Assembly (NCBI RefSeq): GCF_003402975.1
Contig: NZ_QURB01000001.1
Coordinates: 1 to 64,000, forward strand
Source of the DNA: Brumimicrobium aurantiacum
GTDB taxonomy: Bacteria; Bacteroidota; Bacteroidia; Flavobacteriales_D; Crocinitomicaceae
Length of the DNA stretch: 64,000 nucleotides
Reading direction: 5' to 3'
Made by a program: the position numbers and the translations under genes
In this document: positions 1-8,169 of the stretch, piece by piece
Position numbering within the stretch: position 1 is the first letter of the stretch
How the letters are laid out: each line of letters begins with the position of its first letter
The notes under the pieces: model-generated
What the model saw: only the letters and a program-made list of their open reading frames with translations
The model's database searches: none
What the model was told of the DNA's origin: nothing

Positions 1-43
<43 letters not shown>

Positions 44-110
44 AAAGACTTTGAATTTTGTTGTGGCTCTTAATTTCGTTTATTTACGCTGTTTCCTTAT
101 TTCTCAATCT

Positions 111-122
111 ATCAAAGAACTT
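111..122 (-). promoter_or_regulatory. boxA-like antitermination element in rRNA leader
   Basis: The minus strand reads AAGTTCTTTGAT about 70 bases ahead of the 16S start. The core GTTCTTTGA matches the boxA form commonly seen in rRNA leaders of this phylum, which recruits Nus factors to stop premature termination. The call rests on motif and position only. Confidence 0.5.
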
Positions 123-197
123 ATTTGTTGTTTCTCGTTAATTTAATAACTAAAAACCTTACCTTGTTCCCCCTAAACTCGTTTGTTTCGAGGAGGA

Positions 198-227
198 CAA
201 AATTAGTAATAATTTTTTAACCTGCAA
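198..227 (-). promoter_or_regulatory. rRNA promoter, proximal copy
   Basis: On the minus strand there is an A-tract, then AAGCTTG containing the -33 TTG (225-227), a 19-base spacer, and the -7 element TAATTTTG (198-205). This fits the Bacteroidota housekeeping consensus TTG-N19-TAnnTTTG. The initial transcribed region carries CAAACGAG, which is shared with the two other copies upstream. Confidence 0.7.
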
Positions 228-305
228 GCTTTTTTTTGAATTAAATTTTAAAAAAGATTTTTGAAGTCTTTTTAAACTTTCTTACCTCGCTCGTTTGCGG
301 GGATG

Positions 306-335
306 CAAAGATAGTCACTAAATTTAAAGTAACAA
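306..335 (-). promoter_or_regulatory. rRNA promoter, middle copy
   Basis: The minus strand has AAAAAGCTTG with the -33 TTG at 333-335, a 19-base spacer, then the -7 element TATCTTTG at 306-313. The following bases are CATCCCCGCAAACGAGCG, a GC-rich start region nearly identical to that of the distal copy. Confidence 0.8.
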
Positions 336-438
336 GCTTTTTTGAATTTTTTATTTAATCTTTTCTTAATCTCACTCCTTATCGCTAATTCGTAATCTTA
401 AATGCTTTTCAAGTTTTTCACCGCTCGTTTGCGGGGTG

Positions 439-468
439 CAAAGATACTGAGCTTCTATCAGTAAACAA
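439..468 (-). promoter_or_regulatory. rRNA promoter, distal copy
   Basis: The minus strand has AAAAAGCTTG with the -33 TTG at 466-468, a 19-base spacer, then the -7 element TATCTTTG at 439-446. The start region CACCCCGCAAACGAGCG follows. Together with the copies at 198 and 306 it forms a set of three tandem promoters driving the ribosomal RNA operon. Confidence 0.8.
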
Positions 469-671
469 GCTTTTTGGTAAACTTTATTTAATTTATTTTT
501 AATCTTAATCCTTAACCGCTTATTACTAACGGGTTATTGTTTAAAAAACAACCTACTAAGAACAAAACCACTAGAAGCCGACAACCAAAAAACACATCAT
601 AGAGAAGGTAACACTCAATTCAAAACACATCTCCACCGAAATCTTAATTCAAAAAAAAAAGTTTAACACAA

Positions 672-700
672 AAAAAAAGCCTTCCTAAAAGGAAAGCTTT
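672..700 (-). terminator. Terminator after the tRNA-Val pair
   Basis: On the minus strand AGCTTTCCT pairs with AGGAAGGCT around a short T-rich loop and is followed by a run of T. It lies just downstream of the two tRNA genes and separates their transcript from the rRNA promoters. Confidence 0.7.
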
Positions 701-705
701 TCTTG

Positions 706-780
706 TGGGCCCTACTGGATTCGAACCAGTGACCCCCTGCTTGTAAGGCAGGTGCTCTAAACCAACTGAGCTAAGGGCCC
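706..780 (-). tRNA. tRNA-Val (anticodon TAC), copy 2
   Basis: The minus strand folds as a full cloverleaf. The acceptor stem is GGGCCCT/AGGGCCC, the anticodon arm is CCTGC-CTTACAA-GCAGG giving anticodon TAC (valine), and the T-arm is CTGG-TTCGAAT-CCAG. CCA is not encoded. The sequence is identical to the copy at 845-919. Confidence 0.95.
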
Positions 781-844
781 GACTCTAGACATGAATTACG
801 TCTATAAAATTCGCAATAATTGAAATAATTAAAAACATAAATTG

Positions 845-919
845 TGGGCCCTACTGGATTCGAACCAGTGACCCCCTGCTTGTAAGGCAGGTGCTCTAAA
901 CCAACTGAGCTAAGGGCCC
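845..919 (-). tRNA. tRNA-Val (anticodon TAC), copy 1
   Basis: This is identical in sequence to the tRNA at 706-780, with acceptor stem GGGCCCT/AGGGCCC, anticodon TAC and no encoded CCA. It is the promoter-proximal member of the two-gene tRNA transcript. Confidence 0.95.
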
Positions 920-965
920 TCTTTTTATTTCAATTACAAGATTTCGTTTAATCCCATTGCGGGTG

Positions 966-992
966 CAAATATAAGCACAATTTTCCAATCAA
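966..992 (-). promoter_or_regulatory. Promoter of the tRNA-Val pair
   Basis: The minus strand has a TTG (990-992), a 16-base spacer and the -7 element TATATTTG (966-973). The start region CACCCGCAA closely resembles that of the rRNA promoters (CACCCCGCAA). The spacer is shorter than the usual 17-23, so the -33 assignment is less sure than the -7. Confidence 0.6.
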
Positions 993-1014
993 GCGCATAA
1001 TTATTAAAAAATAA

Positions 1015-2217
1015 TTAAATAATATCTTCCAGCAAGAAGAAACTACCAAAAACGACAATCATATCTAACTCACTTTCAATAGACTTAGCCTCTGTAAAAG
1101 CTTTCTTTGCATTTGAAAAATATTTTGCATTTAATTGCTTAACATTACTATTCTCTTTTAAATCTTGTATTCTTGTCGACCTATTATTACTGAATTCTGT
1201 AAAGAAGTACTTCCATTCAACTGGAAACAAACCTAATATCGCATCTAAATCTTTATCATTTGAAGTACCATATAAGACACGAACGTTACGATAAGAATAA
1301 TTGAGCTGAATATTACGTATCAACTTCTCGACTCCCATTGGATTATGAGCTGCATCCAATATAATCAATGGCGACTCACTATAAACTTGACTCCTACCGA
1401 ACAAACCAGTATTTTCATACAACTTTGAAATAGCATTACTATATAAGGTCTCTTTACCTGATATATCACCAAGTAAAATATCCAATGCTTTAAATGCTAA
1501 ATTTGAATTTTGCTGAAAAGCATCTACTTCTTGCAAATTCTCTAGAAAATATATCGGAGCCTCAATAGCCTCAGCTACTTCTTTAAATACTGGAGCAACC
1601 TCCTCATCACCTTCACCAATTACTACAGGAACACCTTTCTTTATTATACCAGCTTTTTCACCAGCAATCAACTTTCGAGTACCCCCCAAAATTGCAACAT
1701 GATCTAACCCTATATTTGTAATGATAGACAGTTCAGGAATAATTACATTGGTTGCATCCAAACGACCACCTAAACCTGTTTCAACTACCACTACATCACA
1801 ATCCATTTTATAAAAATGAGCAAGTGCCATAGCCCAAGTTATTTCAAAAAAAGATGGTGAAAACTCAAATGAATGAGATTGAACCATGTTTATATAATGA
1901 ACAACTTCATTTTCAGAAATCATTTTACCATTTACACGAATGCGTTCTCGAAAATCTTTAATATGAGGTGAAGTAAACAGTCCTACTTTTTTACCAGACT
2001 CTGTAAGAGCACTAGCAACTATCGAACATGTTGTCCCTTTTCCGTTTGTTCCAGCGACATGAACAAAACTCATCTCATCAATAGGTATAGAAAAAAACGA
2101 GATTAATGACTTTGTATTGTCTAAGGTTGGCTTGTATGCCTTCGCTCCGACCTTTTGAAAAACTGGAAATTGATTAAAAAGCCAATTGACTTTGTTGGAA
2201 TAATCAGAAATATTCAT
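1015..2217 (-). CDS. folC: Bifunctional folylpolyglutamate synthase/dihydrofolate synthase
   Basis: This enzyme adds glutamate to dihydropteroate and to folates in the cytoplasm, completing and retaining folate. The 400-residue product has the FolC P-loop (GTNGKGTT, residues 56-63), the FTSPH...RERI motif near residue 80-93, the ETGLGGRLDATN motif near 145, and DAAHNP in the ligase C-terminal domain. Length is normal for the family. It is the last gene of a tight minus-strand run (3 bases after the TonB-like gene), so it is probably co-transcribed with exbB/exbD. A second folate gene, folK, lies at 17.3 kb in an unrelated neighbourhood. Confidence 0.95.
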   Translation of the reverse strand: MNISDYSNKVNWLFNQFPVFQKVGAKAYKPTLDNTKSLISFFSIPIDEMSFVHVAGTNGKGTTCSIVASALTESGKKVGLFTSPHIKDFRERIRVNGKMISENEVVHYINMVQSHSFEFSPSFFEITWAMALAHFYKMDCDVVVVETGLGGRLDATNVIIPELSIITNIGLDHVAILGGTRKLIAGEKAGIIKKGVPVVIGEGDEEVAPVFKEVAEAIEAPIYFLENLQEVDAFQQNSNLAFKALDILLGDISGKETLYSNAISKLYENTGLFGRSQVYSESPLIILDAAHNPMGVEKLIRNIQLNYSYRNVRVLYGTSNDKDLDAILGLFPVEWKYFFTEFSNNRSTRIQDLKENSNVKQLNAKYFSNAKKAFTEAKSIESELDMIVVFGSFFLLEDII

Positions 2218-2220
2218 TGA

Positions 2221-2943
2221 TTAACCTGGTTGAACGGTAACAGTATAATAAGTGATTTCATTTTTAGCGCCTGGCTTCTCTTTATAACGAACCTCCTTTT
2301 TCGCAAGTCCAATTACTTCATCAATTAATCTTTGATTTGTTGCTGTGGTTTGACTTCTAATCACATCAGCTCTTAAAACTGATCCTTGAGAGTTTACCGT
2401 TAACTTCAATGAAATTTTACACACTTCATCATTAGGCGTCTTTGGTTTTGAACGAATATTGGAAATTCTTACACGATCACCCGCAGCACCTGTTCCAGCC
2501 TCACCAGCACCACTACCTGGCCCATCATCGGAACCAAAACCTCCACCAGAACCACTAGTTCCAGAACCACCAGAACCACTTCCTGAGAATGGATTTGCAG
2601 CTTCTGCCTCTTGAGAACTTGTATTATCAGATTGAGAATCTCCTGTTCCAGTTGGAGTTTGAATTACCGACTCATCTTGGGTTGGTTGTTCTTCAGGGTT
2701 TTCTACAGGGGTTGGCGTTGGTTCAACATTTTGACTTGGCGCACCACCTCCACCATTATTTACTTCAAAATTCTCGATTCCACTTTCTCCCATTAAGATT
2801 GGAATAGGTATCGTAACTTTTGGAGGATCTGGCTCGCTATACTTAATAAAAAAAAGCAAAAACAAAGTAATAAGAAGGAACGCAACAGCTGCGATGATTC
2901 CTTTACGGTTATCCGATTCTCTTACTACTGGTACTTGTGCCAT
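2221..2943 (-). CDS. TonB/TolA-like energy transducer protein
   Basis: The 240-residue protein has one transmembrane helix (about 15-34), a Pro/Glu/Gln-rich stretch (80-115), a Gly/Ser-rich linker (about 120-155) and a small C-terminal domain (about 160-240) like the TonB C-terminus. This is the layout of a TonB or TolA subunit that spans the periplasm and transmits force from an ExbB-ExbD motor. It sits directly downstream of exbD (15 bases), which supports the role. Whether it serves TonB-dependent receptors or a Tol-like envelope function cannot be decided from sequence. Confidence 0.75.
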   Translation of the reverse strand: MAQVPVVRESDNRKGIIAAVAFLLITLFLLFFIKYSEPDPPKVTIPIPILMGESGIENFEVNNGGGGAPSQNVEPTPTPVENPEEQPTQDESVIQTPTGTGDSQSDNTSSQEAEAANPFSGSGSGGSGTSGSGGGFGSDDGPGSGAGEAGTGAAGDRVRISNIRSKPKTPNDEVCKISLKLTVNSQGSVLRADVIRSQTTATNQRLIDEVIGLAKKEVRYKEKPGAKNEITYYTVTVQPG

Positions 2944-2958
2944 AAATTTGTCAATTAT

Positions 2959-3393
2959 TTAATCGTAAGCTAAAACAGGCTTCCAACCTTTTGTTTTAGA
3001 CAAAGCCAGAATTTGAAAAACAGCTTCATAACTCGCTTTTCTGGCTCCAGCTATTTTAACTTTCATTTCAGGTGTTTTCTCTACTTCTGTAATCAGAAAA
3101 TCACGAATTTCTTCATAACTTACTCCATCAGTTTTAACTCCGAATGGATTATCTGAATTACTTGCATCACTCAACATTATTTGATACAAATCATTATCTG
3201 TAATCACTACTGTTGTTGTTGTGTTGACCTTAGAAGTTTCTAAACTCTCACTGGGTTGTGGCAATTCTACAGGCGTATTCTTTTCTGCCATTGTACTCAT
3301 AATAATGAAGAATACAAGTAACAGGAACACCAAGTCCGTCATGGAGGCCATTCCTCCTTCGATCTTTATTTTATTTTGTGTACCAAATCCCAT
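2959..3393 (-). CDS. exbD: Biopolymer transporter ExbD/TolR family
   Basis: The protein has 144 residues. A single N-terminal helix with the conserved proton-carrying aspartate (MTDLVFLLLVFFII, Asp20) is followed by a periplasmic domain, the classic ExbD/TolR design. It partners with ExbB to convert the proton gradient into movement of the TonB-like subunit encoded next. Spacing to exbB is 10 bases. Only one exbD is present here, whereas many relatives carry two in a row. Confidence 0.9.
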   Translation of the reverse strand: MGFGTQNKIKIEGGMASMTDLVFLLLVFFIIMSTMAEKNTPVELPQPSESLETSKVNTTTTVVITDNDLYQIMLSDASNSDNPFGVKTDGVSYEEIRDFLITEVEKTPEMKVKIAGARKASYEAVFQILALSKTKGWKPVLAYD

Positions 3394-3403
3394 ATTTATT
3401 CAA

Positions 3404-4108
3404 TTACTTTGAAGGTGTGTGGAGTACATCCATAAACTCCATTGCATCATTTTCCATTCGATAAACAACTTTTGATATTTGAGATACCAAATAGTTATAG
3501 CCCATATAAGCAATAATACCAACAATCAAACCAGCAACTGTCGTTACCATTGCAGTCATAATACCTGGAGCAATTGTTCCTAAATCTAAAGAATCTAGGT
3601 TTTTCATTGCATTAAAAGTTTTTACCATACCAATTGTCGTTCCCAAAAAACCGATCATTGGAGCGGCACCAGCTGCAGTAGCAAGAAAACTTAATCGTTG
3701 TTCTAATCTGGATATTTCAAGTTTTCCCGTGTTATCGATTGTAGAAGCCACTACATCTACTGGCTTACCTAATCTAGAAATCCCTTTTTCTAACATTCTC
3801 GCTGAAGGAGAATCAGTACGTGCACAAAGATTTTTGGCCTCATCAATTTTTCCTTCAGATAAATATCTTTTTACCTCAGATAAAAAATTTGGACTTTTCT
3901 TTGAAGCTCTTTTTAAAGCAAGTAAACGTTCAACAAAAACATAAACAGCATAAATAGACATTACAGCTAATGACAATAAAATCACCAATCCCATAACATC
4001 ACTTCCAGCATCTGAAACAGCTTGCCAAATCGCAACTTCTTTAAATCCTTCCTCAACTCCAACATCCGTGGAATCTTGTACAACTTGTAGTAAAAATGAA
4101 CTTCTCAT
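3404..4108 (-). CDS. exbB: MotA/TolQ/ExbB proton channel family protein
   Basis: The protein has 234 residues, with an N-terminal transmembrane helix (about 37-58), a cytoplasmic segment with the typical ARMLEKGISRLG region, and two further helices including the conserved AAGAAPMIGFLGTTIGMV and MTAMVTTVAGLIVGI stretches. These are hallmarks of the ExbB/TolQ channel subunit that surrounds ExbD. It lies 30 bases after the antiporter gene and 10 before exbD, so it belongs to the same probable operon. Confidence 0.9.
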   Translation of the reverse strand: MRSSFLLQVVQDSTDVGVEEGFKEVAIWQAVSDAGSDVMGLVILLSLAVMSIYAVYVFVERLLALKRASKKSPNFLSEVKRYLSEGKIDEAKNLCARTDSPSARMLEKGISRLGKPVDVVASTIDNTGKLEISRLEQRLSFLATAAGAAPMIGFLGTTIGMVKTFNAMKNLDSLDLGTIAPGIMTAMVTTVAGLIVGIIAYMGYNYLVSQISKVVYRMENDAMEFMDVLHTPSK

Positions 4109-4138
4109 ACTTTCAATAACGAATTAAATTAAATTTTG

Positions 4139-5518
4139 TTACAATGCTCTTTCTAATAAATAAAATCCTGCACCAGCAATATAGCCAATTAATGCCAACC
4201 ATGAGATGTTTTTCAAATACCAGAAAAACGAAATCTTCTCCATTCCCATAGCAACAACTCCAGCGGCTGATCCAATAATCAACATTGAACCTCCTGTACC
4301 TGCAGAATAAGCGATGAATTGCCAAATATGATCATCCATCGGTGCATTAAACATTCCCATACTTGCAGCTACCAATGGAACATTATCAATTACAGCAGAT
4401 CCAGCTCCAAGTAGTAAAACGAAAATATCGTCATGCATACTTTCTTGAACCGACTGACCAAAGTTGAACACCATTCCTAATGATTCTAGGGCTGCTACAG
4501 TCATCAAAATACCTAAAAAGAATAAAATCGAAGGCATTTCAATTTTAGTTAACGCCCTAAAGGTAGGACTTTCGTGATGTTCTACAGGTTTATTTTGAAT
4601 ATAATCTTGATTTTTATCTTTTTTAACAACTCCCATGTATGCCATTTTAAATTGTCGAACACTGATAGTTTCAGCGAAAAGAGCAACAACTCCAAGGGAT
4701 AGCATCATTCCTACATAAGGTGGTAGATGGAAAATCGTTTTAAAAATAGGAACAAAAACAATCATCGCTAGTCCTAAATATAACATCAATGATGCCTTTG
4801 AATTTACCTCTCCCTCTTCTTCTGGTAATTCAAAATCACCTTTGAACGGCTTCATAAAACTTGCAATAAATGTGGGAACCAGCATACATATTAAAGAAGG
4901 AATCAATAAATACTCCATCAATTTAATCGCCGTAACCTTATCACCCATCCAAAGCATTGTAGTGGTTACATCACCGATTGGTGACCATGCACCTCCTGCA
5001 TTCGCACAAATAACAATTAGACCTGCAAACCAAATTCGATCTTCCGGATTATTTAACAATTTTCTAAGAATTGTGATTAATACAATCGTTGCTGTAAGGT
5101 TGTCGATAATTGCTGATAACACGAAAGCTAAAAACGCAACAATCCATAAGAGGGTACGTTTTTTATTTGTTCTAATGAATCCTTTAATTGCTGAAAAACC
5201 GTGAAAATGATCAATTATCTCAACAATTGTCATTGCCCCAATTAGAAATATTAAAATCTCTGATGTTTTTCCAAAGTGATGCAAAAGGGTTTCGTCCATT
5301 AAATGACTACGATCTTCATGAGTCATACCTGTAATATCTAACAACTCATGACCTGCAGTATCAAACCATAAGGAAAAGTCATCTAATCCAATTGACACTC
5401 CTGCCCAAGCAAGTGCCATCATCAACAGTGAAGGGACAAGCTTATCAACTTTCAAACTATGTTCGAGGGTGATTGCTAAATACCCTAGAATAAAAACAAA
5501 AACAATAAATAATTCCAT
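4139..5518 (-). CDS. nhaD: NhaD-type sodium:proton antiporter
   Basis: This 459-residue polytopic membrane protein of the NhaD/ArsB (ion transporter) superfamily has about 11-12 helices. It probably exports Na+ in exchange for H+. Characteristic conserved segments include IDNLTATIVLITILRK near residue 137 and the ANAGGAWSPIGDVTTTMLW stretch near 170, with a second half IDNVPLVAASMGMF near 380. It is the first gene of a minus-strand run leading into exbB-exbD-tonB-folC. Substrate choice (Na+ or Li+) is by family only. Confidence 0.9.
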   Translation of the reverse strand: MELFIVFVFILGYLAITLEHSLKVDKLVPSLLMMALAWAGVSIGLDDFSLWFDTAGHELLDITGMTHEDRSHLMDETLLHHFGKTSEILIFLIGAMTIVEIIDHFHGFSAIKGFIRTNKKRTLLWIVAFLAFVLSAIIDNLTATIVLITILRKLLNNPEDRIWFAGLIVICANAGGAWSPIGDVTTTMLWMGDKVTAIKLMEYLLIPSLICMLVPTFIASFMKPFKGDFELPEEEGEVNSKASLMLYLGLAMIVFVPIFKTIFHLPPYVGMMLSLGVVALFAETISVRQFKMAYMGVVKKDKNQDYIQNKPVEHHESPTFRALTKIEMPSILFFLGILMTVAALESLGMVFNFGQSVQESMHDDIFVLLLGAGSAVIDNVPLVAASMGMFNAPMDDHIWQFIAYSAGTGGSMLIIGSAAGVVAMGMEKISFFWYLKNISWLALIGYIAGAGFYLLERAL

Positions 5519-5636
5519 AATAAACAGTGTCGACTTTATTCAATATGATGTGTTAAACCAATATTAATATTTGTTAAATTTCAGCAGCAAAAATAAAAAA
5601 CAATTTCATTCGAGGTTCACTCCTATTTATATTTAT

Positions 5637-6707
5637 TTAAGGATATATAATCACCCCTGAAGATGAATCTGTTATAGAACCTGTTACACTTGATAAAACA
5701 TTAACTTCACCCACCCACTTTAACAAACCTAAAAAAGCAAATCCAATCGCTTCTTTAAAGTCTATCAGCGTTTTTTCTGGTACAACAATCTCACATTTGG
5801 ACAAAGACTGAATCCTTTCCACCAAGAAACTGTTATTTGCACCTCCACCCGTAATCAAAACACTTGAGACTTCTGTTTTATCTAAAGTTTTGCTAATTTG
5901 ATAAGCAATATGTTCATAGAAAGTTCGTACACTATTTTCAAGAGGAACATCAACATCCAATAATGGACACACATGTTCCTGAACCCATTCTTGCCCCAAT
6001 GATTTTGGACCATCACTTTTATAAAAATCAAGTGCATTCAATTGACGAAGTAAACTTTCATCTACTTTACCTAGTTTTCCAAACGCTCCTCCATCATCAT
6101 ATTCTTCACCCATCTTTCTCATCAAATCATTGATCACAATATTTACTGGACAAACATCAAATGACAAAATCTGCTGCTCCTTCTTAAAAGACAAGTTGCT
6201 AAACCCACCTAAATTCAGGAAGGAATCTGCAAATTTTTGAAACAAGAAATGATCTGCCATTGGAATTAAAGGAGCTCCATTACCTCCTAACGCAACATCC
6301 ATTGATCTAAAATCTAAAACAGTTGGAATTTTTGTATGAACTGCAAGTTCAGGACCGTTTCCTATTTGCAAAGTATAGCCTTTATCTGGTTGATGAAAAA
6401 CGGTTTGACCATGACTAGCGATAAAATCAAATGAAGAAGGTGAAATTTTAAACTCTTCAAGAAAACGCTTTACAACATCGGCATAAAACTTTCCCAAATC
6501 AGCACTAAGTTCCATTAATTCAGGAGCAGGAATAAGATGGGCTTTTTTCAACCTGTGAAGTAAACTAACTTCAAAATGATATAAACATGCGTGGTTAACT
6601 TCGAAAGTCCAATCATTAGCATTTACTTGAGAAAACGTTACATCGGCAACATCTACTCCATCGAGAGAAGTACCTGACATAAGTCCAATTGCTCGAAAAG
6701 TTTTCAT
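5637..6707 (-). CDS. anmK: Anhydro-N-acetylmuramic acid kinase
   Basis: The enzyme phosphorylates and opens 1,6-anhydro-MurNAc released during cell-wall turnover, feeding peptidoglycan recycling. The N-terminal phosphate-binding motif MSGTSLDGVD is at residues 10-19, SHGQTVFHQP is near 98, and ITGGGANNSFL is in the C-terminal ATPase lobe. Length (356) matches the shorter Bacteroidota AnmK. It is a single gene, divergent from the acyl-CoA dehydrogenase, with a 152-base shared upstream region in which I see no clean promoter consensus. Confidence 0.95.
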   Translation of the reverse strand: MKTFRAIGLMSGTSLDGVDVADVTFSQVNANDWTFEVNHACLYHFEVSLLHRLKKAHLIPAPELMELSADLGKFYADVVKRFLEEFKISPSSFDFIASHGQTVFHQPDKGYTLQIGNGPELAVHTKIPTVLDFRSMDVALGGNGAPLIPMADHFLFQKFADSFLNLGGFSNLSFKKEQQILSFDVCPVNIVINDLMRKMGEEYDDGGAFGKLGKVDESLLRQLNALDFYKSDGPKSLGQEWVQEHVCPLLDVDVPLENSVRTFYEHIAYQISKTLDKTEVSSVLITGGGANNSFLVERIQSLSKCEIVVPEKTLIDFKEAIGFAFLGLLKWVGEVNVLSSVTGSITDSSSGVIIYP

Positions 6708-6859
6708 TTCTATTGTACTTATTGTGTGAAATATGAATAATTACGCTAATTTTACGACCTCAATATTAAGTAAATAAATTTAGATTTCCTTGATATAGAT
6801 TCTGGAATACCATGAATTACTTCAGTCCAAAATCAAGGTATATGAACAAATAATAAAGT

Positions 6860-8002
6860 ATGAATTTCGAATTAACAGAAGAACAATTAGCAGTACGTGA
6901 TGCAGCAAGAGATTTTGCTCAAAACGTACTAAAAGAAGGAGTTATAGAACGAGATAATGAACAACGTTTTCCTAAGGAAGAAATCAAACAACTTGGTGAG
7001 TTAGGTTTCCTAGGAATGATGGTTGATCCAAAATATGGAGGTGGTGGAATGGATACTATTTCATATGCTTTGGCAATGGAGGAAATATCTAAAGTTGACG
7101 CTTCGGTATCTGTTTGTATGAGTGTAAACAATTCTTTAGTTTGTTGGGGACTTGAAACATATGGAACGGAAGAACAAAAACAAAAGTACTTAATTCCACT
7201 TGCATCAGGTGAAAAAATCGGTGCTTTTTGTTTATCTGAGCCAGAAGCAGGATCTGATGCTACTTCTCAAAGAACAACTGCAATTGACAAAGGAGACCAT
7301 TATTTATTAAACGGTACTAAAAACTGGATTACAAATGGTTCTTCAGCTTCGACTTATATAGTTATTGCTCAAACTGACGTTGAAAAAGGTCACAGAGGAA
7401 TCAACGCATTCATCGTAGAAAGAGGAATGGAAGGATTCGAAGTAGGAGCAAAAGAGGACAAATTAGGTATTAGAGGAAGTGACACACACACTTTACTATT
7501 TACTGACGTAAAAGTACCTAAAGAAAATAGAATTGGTGAAGATGGATTTGGTTTCAAATTTGCTATGAAAACACTTTCTGGAGGTAGAATTGGAATTGCA
7601 TCACAAGCCTTAGGTATTGCAGCAGGTGCAATGGATTTAGCAGTAGCTTATTCTAAAGAACGTAAAGCTTTTGGTAAAGAAATTAACCAACACCAAGCGA
7701 TAGCATTTAAAATTGCTGATATGGCAACAGCTGTTGAGACTGCAAGATTAATGGTACATAAAGCTGCATGGGAAAAGGATCAAGGGTTAAATTACGACCA
7801 ATCTGGAGCTATGGCAAAATTATACGCATCATCTGTGGCGATGGAACAAACAGTAGAAGCTGTTCAAATCCACGGTGGTTACGGATTCGTAAAAGAGTAC
7901 CATGTTGAAAGATTAATGCGTGACGCGAAGATTACTCAAATTTATGAAGGAACTTCTGAAATTCAAAAAATTGTAATTTCTAGAGGTGTTTTAAATTCAT
8001 AA
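6860..8002 (+). CDS. Acyl-CoA dehydrogenase (short/medium-chain type)
   Basis: This 380-residue flavoenzyme oxidises acyl-CoA to enoyl-CoA in fatty-acid or branched-chain amino-acid degradation. The FAD-binding signatures are AFCLSEPEAGSD near residue 120-131 and, at the C-terminus, QIHGGYGFVKEYHVERLMRD. The catalytic glutamate lies in QIYEGTSEIQ near residue 360. It resembles butyryl-CoA dehydrogenases. It is a single-gene unit closed by the hairpin at 8029-8058, so there is no operon context to fix the substrate. Confidence 0.92.
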   Translation: MNFELTEEQLAVRDAARDFAQNVLKEGVIERDNEQRFPKEEIKQLGELGFLGMMVDPKYGGGGMDTISYALAMEEISKVDASVSVCMSVNNSLVCWGLETYGTEEQKQKYLIPLASGEKIGAFCLSEPEAGSDATSQRTTAIDKGDHYLLNGTKNWITNGSSASTYIVIAQTDVEKGHRGINAFIVERGMEGFEVGAKEDKLGIRGSDTHTLLFTDVKVPKENRIGEDGFGFKFAMKTLSGGRIGIASQALGIAAGAMDLAVAYSKERKAFGKEINQHQAIAFKIADMATAVETARLMVHKAAWEKDQGLNYDQSGAMAKLYASSVAMEQTVEAVQIHGGYGFVKEYHVERLMRDAKITQIYEGTSEIQKIVISRGVLNS

Positions 8003-8028
8003 ATACAATCAACAAATATTAATACTTA

Positions 8029-8058
8029 AAAGCATCGATTTTTATCGGTGCTTTTTTT
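8029..8058 (+). terminator. Intrinsic terminator after the acyl-CoA dehydrogenase
   Basis: AGCATCGAT (8031-8039) pairs with ATCGGTGCT (8044-8052) across a four-T loop, followed by a run of seven T. This is a standard intrinsic terminator. Confidence 0.85.
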
Positions 8059-8169
8059 GTAGTATTCATCTTCAATAAATTCTATTAAATTTTTAATTAT
8101 TCCAATGATTCATTCAAAGAATTTTTCATATATTAATTTAAAGTAGGATTAAATAGAAACTAATTAAAA

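Larger units (their letters stand above)
198..540. repeat. Imperfect tandem repeats carrying the rRNA promoters
   Basis: The promoter block recurs three times with periods of about 108 and 133 bases (distances between the -7 elements). The similarity reaches beyond the promoters: an AT-rich stretch around 350-400 (TTTAATC...TCTTAATCTCACTCCTTATCGC) is echoed around 487-530. This suggests duplication of a roughly 130-base unit followed by drift. The rest of 540-670 shows no gene or clear motif. Confidence 0.6.
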
